Assembly (NCBI GenBank): GCA_026391935.1 | Contig: JAPLDC010000095.1 | Coordinates: forward strand, 1-21,598 | Length of the DNA: 21,598 nt | Direction: 5' to 3' | Origin: Bacteroidota bacterium | GTDB lineage: Bacteria > Bacteroidota > Bacteroidia > 2-12-FULL-35-15 | Shown here: in pieces, positions 1 to 6,967 of the stretch | Layout: the number at the start of each line of letters is the position of its first letter | How positions within the stretch are numbered: position 1 is the first letter of the stretch | Made by a program: the position numbers and the translations under genes | The notes under the pieces: model-generated | What the model was told of the DNA's origin: nothing | What the model saw: the letters and a program-made list of their open reading frames with translations, nothing else | Database searches by the model: none

Positions 1-752
1 GGAATATGTTCCAACGCGGATTTATAAAGCGTTCATTAGAACAAGATCTTCAAGGAGGAACAGCTATTCACTATAAACAAATGGGCAAAGCAGCAACATT
101 CTTGGTATTCTTTGCTGTAACATCCTCTACATCTTCTTGGGATTGGATGATGAGTTTAGATGTTCATTGGTTCTCTACAATGTACGGATGGTATGCATTT
201 GCAGGAATGTGGATCTCTGCCATGATAACAATTATTTTGTTTGTTATCTTTTTAAAACGCAAAGGATATTTACCTCAAGTTAACGAAAGCCATATTCATG
301 ATTTAGGAAAATGGGTGTTTGCAGTAAGTTTCTTATGGACATACTTATATTTCTGTCAGTTCATGTTGATCTGGTATACAAACATACCGGAAGAAACAAT
401 TTATTTCAAAGAGCGTTTACACGATTTCGGATATATGGGTCTGATGTGGACAGTGTTCTTCATGAACTTCTTATTTCCAATGATCTTGTTAATGAGTCGT
501 GATTCAAAACGTAATTATTTCTTTTTAGTATTCGTTGGCTGTATTATTTTTGTTGGACACTGGTTGGATGTGTTCATGATGGTAATGCCTGGAACAGTTA
601 ACGGTCATTGGCATTTAGGATGGATGGAGATTGGAATGTCTTTAGGTTTTTTAGGATTAATGTTATATGTAGTGCATAGAGCATTAACAAAATCTCCTTT
701 GATGGTTCAAAAGCATCCATACTTAGATGAGAGTGTTCACCACCATTATTAA
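1..752 (+). CDS. actF: Alternative Complex III subunit ActF, C-terminal part (5' truncated)
   Basis: This is the end of a polytopic membrane protein, the quinone-site-type subunit ActF of quinol:cytochrome c oxidoreductase (Alternative Complex III), which passes electrons from menaquinol to cytochrome c in the inner membrane. The frame is open to the window edge: an AAT codon (3-5) precedes the first ATG at 6, and only about 250 residues are visible, against roughly 400-480 for full family members, so the true start lies upstream. Visible features are about six hydrophobic segments, a TSSTSSWDWMMSLD stretch typical of ActC/ActF (NrfD-like) proteins, and a His-rich C-terminus ending ESVHHHY. 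The gene sits 50 bases upstream of coxB, the usual act-cox order in Bacteroidota, so it is very likely co-transcribed. ActC is the nearest alternative, but the position just before coxB favours ActF. Confidence 0.88.
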   Translation, partial: NMFQRGFIKRSLEQDLQGGTAIHYKQMGKAATFLVFFAVTSSTSSWDWMMSLDVHWFSTMYGWYAFAGMWISAMITIILFVIFLKRKGYLPQVNESHIHDLGKWVFAVSFLWTYLYFCQFMLIWYTNIPEETIYFKERLHDFGYMGLMWTVFFMNFLFPMILLMSRDSKRNYFFLVFVGCIIFVGHWLDVFMMVMPGTVNGHWHLGWMEIGMSLGFLGLMLYVVHRALTKSPLMVQKHPYLDESVHHHY

Positions 753-802
753 TAATTGAATTATAGTAAAGAATATAATAACGAATATCAACACAAACCA
801 CT

Positions 803-1891
803 ATGATAAAGTTTTTAGTTTACATTGCCATCATTTTAACTGCTCTTGCAATTGGCTATTTAGTTAGGATTTTGGAGCTTTCAGCAACTCTAAAAGAATC
901 AAAACCAGAAGTTGTTACAGACAAAGACAATAAAACGCAAGCAAAATTAATGCTCTTGTTTTTGTTTGCTTTCTTCGCATTCACAACTTGGAACTTAATT
1001 GAATACATTCCGAAAATGCTTCCTATTGCTGCTTCAGAGCATGGTGTTGCAATTGATTTTCTTTTCAATTTTAACATGCTGATCATTTTTATTGTATTTG
1101 CAATCACTCAGTTCTTATTATTTTATTTTGCTTTTAAATATTATGGCCGTAAAGGTAGAGTTGCTACATTTTTAGCACATGATAATAAATTAGAAATGAT
1201 CTGGACTGTGATTCCTGCGATTGTATTGGCAGTGATCATTATTTTCGGATTAAGAACATGGAATAAGATCACATCAGATCCAAACCCTGCTTCTACTGTG
1301 GTAGAGATCTATGGTAAACAATTCGACTGGACCGCACGTTTTGCTGGTGCAGATAATAAATTAGGTAAAGCAAACTATCGCTTGATCTCTTCTACGAATG
1401 ATCTTGGATTAGATTCTACAAGTGCGGAAGGGATGGATGATATCTTGGTAAAAAACGAAATTCATTTACCTGTAAACAAAGAAGTTGCATTTAATTTCCG
1501 TTCACGTGATGTAATTCACAGTGCTTATTTTCCTCACTTTAGAGCTCAAATGAACGTTGTTCCAGGAATGACAACCATGTTCCATTTCACTCCAACCATC
1601 ACAACTGCTGAAATGCGTAAAAATCCAGACGTGATCAGACAAATGAAAGAAATAAATGCTATCCGTCAAGAGAAGGCAAAAAAAGAAGGAAGAACAGAAA
1701 CTCCTGTTGAGTTCGATTATATTTTATTGTGTAACAAGATCTGTGGCGTTAGTCATTATAATATGCAAATGACTATTGTTATTGATTCGGAAGAGGATTA
1801 TAAAAAATGGTTAAGCGGCAAAAAACCTTTTTTTAAGAAAGCAACTGCTTCTGTTGATTCAAAAAATATTCAAATTGCAGAAAAAAAATAA
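803..1891 (+). CDS. coxB: Cytochrome c oxidase subunit II (CuA subunit)
   Basis: The subunit receives electrons from cytochrome c through a binuclear CuA centre on the periplasmic side and passes them to subunit I. All CuA ligands are visible in the 362-residue product: His239 (DVIHSAYF), Cys310 and Cys314 (LLCNKICG), His318 and Met321 (SHYNM). Hydrophobic segments lie near residues 4-22, 47-66, 90-111 and 136-153. The last two are the family's hairpin, and the extra N-terminal helices are common in Bacteroidota. About 35 charged residues (roughly 266-302) are inserted between the His ligand and the Cys pair, enlarging the cupredoxin domain. There is no haem-binding CxxCH, so it is not a caa3-type fusion. 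The ATG start has no Shine-Dalgarno, as usual for this phylum. It is preceded by actF and followed after 60 AT-rich bases by coxA. Confidence 0.96.
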   Translation: MIKFLVYIAIILTALAIGYLVRILELSATLKESKPEVVTDKDNKTQAKLMLLFLFAFFAFTTWNLIEYIPKMLPIAASEHGVAIDFLFNFNMLIIFIVFAITQFLLFYFAFKYYGRKGRVATFLAHDNKLEMIWTVIPAIVLAVIIIFGLRTWNKITSDPNPASTVVEIYGKQFDWTARFAGADNKLGKANYRLISSTNDLGLDSTSAEGMDDILVKNEIHLPVNKEVAFNFRSRDVIHSAYFPHFRAQMNVVPGMTTMFHFTPTITTAEMRKNPDVIRQMKEINAIRQEKAKKEGRTETPVEFDYILLCNKICGVSHYNMQMTIVIDSEEDYKKWLSGKKPFFKKATASVDSKNIQIAEKK

Positions 1892-1951
1892 AGAGTCTCT
1901 CATTATTCAAACAGAAAATTAAAAAATTCAATAATAAAAATAATTTAGCAT

Positions 1952-3769
1952 ATGTCAGATAATCACGGTCATCACGAAAGCCTCGCTCACGACAGTCACG
2001 GTCACCACGATGAGCATCACCATGAAGAACATTGGGTGTCGAAGTACGTTTTTAGTATGGATCACAAAACCATCTCACGTCAGTTTCTTATAACTGCAGT
2101 GATTATGGCGTTCCTTGCAATGATGATGTCATTTATTTTCCGCTTGCAATTAGCTTGGCCTGGAGAACATTTTGCCATCATCAATTTCATTATGGGCGAT
2201 AAATGGGGAAAAGATGGAGTTCTTGATCCCGGAATGTACATGGCACTCGTAACCATACACGGTACGATCATGGTGTTTATGGTATTAACAGGTGGATTGA
2301 GTGGTACATTCAGTAACTTATTGATTCCATATCAAATTGGAGCACGTGATATGGCATCCGGATTTCTTAACATGCTTTCATACTGGTTCTTTTTCTTATC
2401 AAGTGTGATAATGATTTCTGCTTTCTTTATTGAAACAGGCCCTGCAAGTGGTGGTTGGACAGTTTATCCTCCATTGAGTGCATTGCCACAAGCCATGGAC
2501 GGTTCAAGATTAGGTATGACCTTTTGGTTGGTTTCAATGACTTTTTTCATCGTATCTTCTTTATTAGGTGGATTGAACTACATTGTTACGATTGTAAATT
2601 TGCGTACTAAAGGAATGTCGATGACACGCTTGCCGCTTACAATTTGGGCATTTTTAGTAACTGCAATACTTGGAGTACTTTCTTTCCCTGTGTTATTATC
2701 AGCAGCATTACTTTTAATATTCGACCGTAGCTTCGGTACATCTTTTTACTTATCGGATATTTATATTGGCGGACAAGCCTTAGAACAAACAGGTGGTAGC
2801 CCAATCTTATTTGAACACTTATTCTGGTTCCTTGGTCACCCTGAAGTGTATATCATCATTTTACCTGCATTAGGTATTACCTCAGAGATCATTTCTGTTA
2901 ATTCACGTAAACCTATTTTCGGTTACCGTGCAATGATTGGTTCTATTATGGCAATCGGATTTCTTTCCTTTATCGTTTGGGGACACCATATGTTCCTTAC
3001 TGGTATGAATCCGTTCTTAGGTTCAGTATTCGTTTTCACAACTTTATTAATCGCTATTCCATCCGCTGTTAAAGCGTTCAATTACATCACAACATTATGG
3101 AAAGGTAATATTCAATACACTCCAGCCATGTTATTTGCAATTGGATTGGTATCAACATTTATTTCAGGTGGATTAACAGGTATCATATTAGCAGATTCTG
3201 CACTGGATATCAATGTTCACGATACTTATTTCGTTGTAGCCCATTTCCACATCGTAATGGGTGTTTCAGCAATTTTGGGAATGTGTGCCGGTGTCTATCA
3301 CTGGTATCCGAAATTATTCTTGCGACATATGAATAAGAAACTAGGATACATTCACTTCTGGGGAACCTTCATTTCTGCTTACGGTGTTTTCTTCCCGATG
3401 CACTTTTTGGGATTAGCAGGTGTGCCACGTAGATACTATTCTAACAGCGCTTTCCCAATGTTTGACAACTTAGTTAACATCAACATATTTATCACCTGCT
3501 TTGCAATTTTGGCTGCTTTGGTGCAAGTTGTTTTCTTATTCAACTTTTTCTATTCAATGTTCCGAGGACCAAAATCAGTACAAAACCCTTGGAATGCAAA
3601 TACATTAGAGTGGACAACACCAATGGCGCATACACACGGAAATTGGCCAGGAGCGTTGCCTGTAGTTCACCGTTGGCCATACGATTACAGTAAGCCAGGA
3701 AAGGAATTTGATTTTGTTCAACAAACTGTTCCTCTCGCTGAAGGCGAAGTTGACGGTGGTGGACATTAG
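1952..3769 (+). CDS. coxA: Cytochrome c oxidase subunit I, A1 type
   Basis: This is the catalytic subunit of the haem-copper oxidase, which reduces oxygen to water and pumps protons. In the 605-residue product the expected ligands are present: His103 and His433 for the low-spin haem, His431 for the high-spin haem, and His296, His345 and His346 for CuB, with Tyr300 placed for the His-Tyr crosslink. The GHPEVY motif with Glu298, Asp133 and Asn140 (D channel) and Lys374 (K channel) place it in the A1 class. Twelve or so transmembrane helices are evident. The N-terminus (residues 1-28) is unusually His-rich, with 11 His. It is not fused to subunit III, and a terminator follows only about 30 bases after the stop, so subunits III and IV must be encoded elsewhere or upstream of the window. 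No Shine-Dalgarno precedes the ATG. Confidence 0.97.
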   Translation: MSDNHGHHESLAHDSHGHHDEHHHEEHWVSKYVFSMDHKTISRQFLITAVIMAFLAMMMSFIFRLQLAWPGEHFAIINFIMGDKWGKDGVLDPGMYMALVTIHGTIMVFMVLTGGLSGTFSNLLIPYQIGARDMASGFLNMLSYWFFFLSSVIMISAFFIETGPASGGWTVYPPLSALPQAMDGSRLGMTFWLVSMTFFIVSSLLGGLNYIVTIVNLRTKGMSMTRLPLTIWAFLVTAILGVLSFPVLLSAALLLIFDRSFGTSFYLSDIYIGGQALEQTGGSPILFEHLFWFLGHPEVYIIILPALGITSEIISVNSRKPIFGYRAMIGSIMAIGFLSFIVWGHHMFLTGMNPFLGSVFVFTTLLIAIPSAVKAFNYITTLWKGNIQYTPAMLFAIGLVSTFISGGLTGIILADSALDINVHDTYFVVAHFHIVMGVSAILGMCAGVYHWYPKLFLRHMNKKLGYIHFWGTFISAYGVFFPMHFLGLAGVPRRYYSNSAFPMFDNLVNINIFITCFAILAALVQVVFLFNFFYSMFRGPKSVQNPWNANTLEWTTPMAHTHGNWPGALPVVHRWPYDYSKPGKEFDFVQQTVPLAEGEVDGGGH

Positions 3770-3797
3770 TAGTTGCTAAATATTTAATGAAATATTC

Positions 3798-3829
3798 AAA
3801 AAACCTGAACGATTTTGTTCAGGTTTTTT
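3798..3829 (+). terminator. Rho-independent terminator after coxA
   Basis: A 13-base stem (3798-3810 pairing with 3817-3829) closes a six-base GATTTT loop. The core AACCTGAAC/GTTCAGGTT is perfect, and the A-run and T-run flanks make it work as an intrinsic terminator on the plus strand. It lies about 30 bases after the coxA stop and marks the end of the act-cox transcript. No gene on the minus strand ends here. Confidence 0.9.
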
Positions 3830-3942
3830 TATTTGAATAGGCTCAGCTCATTAACGCATTACAATAAAAAGTAACTCTCTGCAATCGGAATCATCCTAAA
3901 AATCTGTATTCCATTTTTTTAATTTCTAAGTAGAGATTCCTC

Positions 3943-3950
3943 TATCTTTA
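3943..3950 (+). promoter_or_regulatory. Candidate Bacteroidota -7 element
   Basis: TATCTTTA matches the Bacteroidota -7 consensus TAnnTTTG at all but the last position. It ends four bases before the GTG start at 3955, which would make the transcript nearly leaderless. No clear -33 TTTG was found at the expected spacing, so this is a weak call. The rest of the 3830-3942 spacer shows no gene or other structure. Confidence 0.3.
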
Positions 3951-3954
3951 CATT

Positions 3955-4629
3955 GTGCAAAAACTCTTTTACATATTACTTCTTCTTTGTCTGCTAAACA
4001 CGAGCGCAAAATCGCAGCCCACAATAGACACCATTCAACAATGTCTAAAACAAAAACCACATCTCTTCGGTAAGTTCGACTCACGTAATTCATTTATCGA
4101 TAACAGCAGAGCAAAGATTTTCGGCATCAAAGGAGGATTAAATTTCGGAGATCGTTTACATTTTGGTATCGGATACAATCAATTGAATCCTCCATCGAAA
4201 GATTTTGATAAAACCATCTTTGTTCCAGATGCTAACAGTGAACTTGTACAAACAACTGCGATGTTAAGATTATTTTACATTTCACTTCACGCTGAATATG
4301 TTTTTTATCAGACACCTCATTGGCAATTAAGTATGCCGCTTCAATTCGGGCTAGGACAAACCTATTATAAATACAACAACTATTTAGGAAAAAGGACAGT
4401 AATCGAGAAGGATATTAATTTTATTTATGAGCCAGCCGTTTCGGTAGAATATAAATTTGTAAAATGGGCAGGTATCGGAATGGATATTGGTTATCGATTT
4501 ATGTTTACCAACTATAAAAATTTAAATCAAAAATTTACTTCGCCAACCTATGCGTTTAAATTTCTATTGTATTATAACGAAATCGTTAAATCTGTTTTTC
4601 CGAAAAGCAAATTGGCGAAGGCAATGTAA
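3955..4629 (+). CDS. Predicted secreted or outer-membrane beta-barrel protein, unknown function
   Basis: I do not recognise a named family. The 224-residue product starts with a clear signal peptide (about residues 1-20, MQKLFYILLLLCLL then a polar c-region ending near AKSQ). The mature part alternates aromatic and small residues in short amphipathic strands, such as GIKGGLNFGDRLHFGIGY and GIGMDIGYRF, as in small outer-membrane barrels of Bacteroidota. It resembles the outer-membrane beta-barrel domain proteins of this phylum but lacks a diagnostic motif. The start is GTG: an in-frame TAG at 3931 lies upstream, with no ATG between. The stop is only five bases from the stop of the convergent phosphatase gene, and no terminator is visible there, so the two transcripts probably overlap at their 3' ends. 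Confidence 0.75.
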   Translation: MQKLFYILLLLCLLNTSAKSQPTIDTIQQCLKQKPHLFGKFDSRNSFIDNSRAKIFGIKGGLNFGDRLHFGIGYNQLNPPSKDFDKTIFVPDANSELVQTTAMLRLFYISLHAEYVFYQTPHWQLSMPLQFGLGQTYYKYNNYLGKRTVIEKDINFIYEPAVSVEYKFVKWAGIGMDIGYRFMFTNYKNLNQKFTSPTYAFKFLLYYNEIVKSVFPKSKLAKAM

Positions 4630-4634
4630 GTCTT

Positions 4635-6884
4635 TTATACTCTGATACCAATTACCAACACATCATCAACCTGTTCAAAATCACCTTTCCATTTTTTAAA
4701 TGTTTTTCCGATCTCTTCTTTTTGAACAAGCATTGATCTGTCAGCAATAGAAAGTAGTAAGGTCTTGAAATTTTTGGTCATTAGTTTTTTCCCTACATCT
4801 CCGCCAAACTGATCTGCGTATCCATCCGTAAACAAATAGAAGGTGTCCCCTTTCGCATATTTAATAATAGTATTTCCGTATTCAAAATCTTCTGAGGTAA
4901 AGCCTCCAATAGCTGATTTTGTTGGCGCATACTCTGTCAATTCACCATTCGAAATTTTATACAACACCCGATTTGCTCCGGCAAACTGAAGTTTTTTATT
5001 TGAAAGATCAAAAGCGCACAACGCTATATCCATTCCGTCGCGCGATTTAGAATTGGTGTCATTTTGTTTTAATGCAGCTTTAACTCCTTTATTTAATTCA
5101 GATAAAATTTCTGATGGTTGCGATAAATTTCGTTCCTGTACTGCAAAATCCAACTTATCATTTCCTATCATACTCATGAAGGCTCCAGGCACACCATGTC
5201 CTGTGCAATCAACAGCAGCAGCAAAATGTATATCATTGATTTTTCTAAACCAATAAAAATCGCCACTCACAATATCTTTGGGTGTAAAAAGAACAAATGA
5301 ATCTGGAAATATTTCATGTATCTCGGAATCATTCGGTAACATCGCGTTTTGTATTGTTTTTGCATATTCAATACTGTCTGTAATTTCTTTTTTCTGAAGC
5401 TCGATCAAATCATTTTTTGATTGAAGATCCTGATTTTTATTTAAGATCTCTACTTTTTGCTGAGCCAGCAATTCATTTGCTATCCGTTTTTCGCGATAGC
5501 GTCTGTAGGTTAAAAAGGCAAAGATCAGAACAAGTAATAAACCTGCAAAGATCGAGTAATTTGCGATCTTTTGTCGTGATATACGCTCATCCTGGATCTC
5601 TCTGTTCTTGGTCAGCAATTCGATCTCTTTCTGCTTTTTTTCGGTATCGTATTGTGTTTGTAACTCTTGTAATTGTTTGGTGCTTGATTCATTGTCAATA
5701 GAATCTTTCAGTGCAACAAATTTATTTTGGTACTCATATGCTTTTTCAAAGTTTTTCATTTCATGATAGACAATAGAAAGGATCATGCAAGCATCTTTTT
5801 TTGTCTCCATAACATTTAGCTTCGTTGCTAAATCATACGCTTTTAATTCATATTCGATTGCTTTAGGAAAATCTCTTTTTGCTTTATAAATTTCGCCTAT
5901 GCAAGAATATGAAGTAACAACACCTTGCTGGTTATCTGCTTCCAAACTAATCTTAAGTCCTGAAAGTTGGTACTCCAAGGCCAGATCATATTGCTTCATA
6001 TTATAAAATAACATTCCAATTTGTGAATACGTGAACTGCAATCCATATTGATCACCAATTTCCTTTTGAATAGCAATCGCTTCTTTCAGATCTTTTGATG
6101 CGTCATCGTATCGCAATAATGATTGTTTACAAGTGGACTCCAAAATATATGTGGTTGCCACGCCGCTTTTATCACCAATTGTTTCTCTTCCTTTTCTGCT
6201 CTTCACAGCGTAATCAATCGCTTGCTGATATTTTTTTTCAGAATAAAATGTTCTTCCGATGTTGTAATAACACATAGCTGCACCATACACATCATTTATA
6301 GATTCATAGATCTTAACTGCTTTAAAAAGGTATTCAGCAGCTTTTCCGTATTCTCCTTTTAAATTATAAATGTTACCCAGATTAGTATATGAATCTGCAG
6401 AAGGTTTTTTATCGGTTAATTTTAATCGCAGCTCCAAAGCCTTTTCTTGGTATATGATGGCAGAATCAAACAATGAATTTTCTGTGTAAATATTAGCAAG
6501 ATTGCTGTAACAACTCGCCATGCCTTTTATGTTGTTTACTGATGCATGAGCATCCAACCCTTTTTCCAAAAGAATACGCGCTTCCTTATTATCATGAACG
6601 ATCAATTTTAATGCTCCCAATAGATTATAGGCCCAGCCTTCTGTTCTACGGTATCCTGATTTTTTAGAAAGTTCAAGCGCTTGTTCTCCTAACTTTTTTG
6701 CTTTTGCAGGATCCGAAAATTTACACTCCCAACCAATTTGCCACAATAAACTAGCTTTTGTAGTATCAGCTGTCGCCTTGTTTAAAAGATTTTGAAGACT
6801 GTCAATTTTGGGTGTTTGAGAAAATGTGTTGAATGTATTCAACAAAAAGAAAAAACTGATAAGAAGAAAAATTACTTTTTTCAT
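4635..6884 (-). CDS. TPR sensor with membrane helix and SpoIIE-type phosphatase domain
   Basis: The 749-residue product has a signal peptide (about 1-23), a run of tetratricopeptide repeats (about 40-380), a coiled coil, one transmembrane helix (about 441-460), a second coiled coil and a C-terminal PPM/SpoIIE phosphatase domain (about 509-749). The TPRs should face the periplasm and the phosphatase the cytoplasm. The metal-binding acidic residues are intact: Asp542 (VSGDFYW), Asp559 (DCTGHG), Asp616 (RDGMD), Asp687 (TDGYAD) and Asp740-741. Family knowledge suggests it dephosphorylates Ser or Thr on a STAS-type anti-anti-sigma partner, but none is encoded nearby. A longer frame opening at 6935 is rejected: that extension would be read from a terminator hairpin, whereas the ATG at 6884 begins a canonical signal peptide (MKKVIFLLIS). 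It is paralogous to the genes at 11550 and 14917. Confidence 0.9.
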   Translation of the reverse strand: MKKVIFLLISFFFLLNTFNTFSQTPKIDSLQNLLNKATADTTKASLLWQIGWECKFSDPAKAKKLGEQALELSKKSGYRRTEGWAYNLLGALKLIVHDNKEARILLEKGLDAHASVNNIKGMASCYSNLANIYTENSLFDSAIIYQEKALELRLKLTDKKPSADSYTNLGNIYNLKGEYGKAAEYLFKAVKIYESINDVYGAAMCYYNIGRTFYSEKKYQQAIDYAVKSRKGRETIGDKSGVATTYILESTCKQSLLRYDDASKDLKEAIAIQKEIGDQYGLQFTYSQIGMLFYNMKQYDLALEYQLSGLKISLEADNQQGVVTSYSCIGEIYKAKRDFPKAIEYELKAYDLATKLNVMETKKDACMILSIVYHEMKNFEKAYEYQNKFVALKDSIDNESSTKQLQELQTQYDTEKKQKEIELLTKNREIQDERISRQKIANYSIFAGLLLVLIFAFLTYRRYREKRIANELLAQQKVEILNKNQDLQSKNDLIELQKKEITDSIEYAKTIQNAMLPNDSEIHEIFPDSFVLFTPKDIVSGDFYWFRKINDIHFAAAVDCTGHGVPGAFMSMIGNDKLDFAVQERNLSQPSEILSELNKGVKAALKQNDTNSKSRDGMDIALCAFDLSNKKLQFAGANRVLYKISNGELTEYAPTKSAIGGFTSEDFEYGNTIIKYAKGDTFYLFTDGYADQFGGDVGKKLMTKNFKTLLLSIADRSMLVQKEEIGKTFKKWKGDFEQVDDVLVIGIRV

Positions 6885-6901
6885 TGAGAAATTTGATGGT
6901 C

Positions 6902-6909
6902 TAAAAGTA
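6902..6909 (-). promoter_or_regulatory. Candidate -7 element for the TPR phosphatase gene
   Basis: On the minus strand TACTTTTA matches TAnnTTTG except at the last base. It lies 17 bases upstream of the ATG at 6884 and directly after the T-tract of the preceding terminator, which supports an independent transcription start here. No convincing -33 element was found. Confidence 0.35.
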
Positions 6910-6910
6910 C

Positions 6911-6939
6911 AAAAAAATCCCCATGCATTAAACATGGGG
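6911..6939 (-). terminator. Rho-independent terminator of the adhesin gene
   Basis: On the minus strand CCCCATG (6939-6933) pairs with CATGGGG (6925-6919) around a seven-base loop and is followed by a T-run (6917-6911). It lies about 30 bases past the adhesin stop at 6968 and separates it from the downstream phosphatase gene. Confidence 0.85.
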
Positions 6940-6967
6940 CCCTTTTCATTTAGTTCTTATTTGTTCG

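Noticed and set aside
598..801. 67-residue minus-strand frame at the end of actF
   Set aside because: It is antisense to actF, with no homology or start signal.
6885..6935. Longer N-terminus for the TPR phosphatase (start at 6935)
   Set aside because: It would be read from the upstream gene's terminator stem. The ATG at 6884 begins a standard signal peptide.
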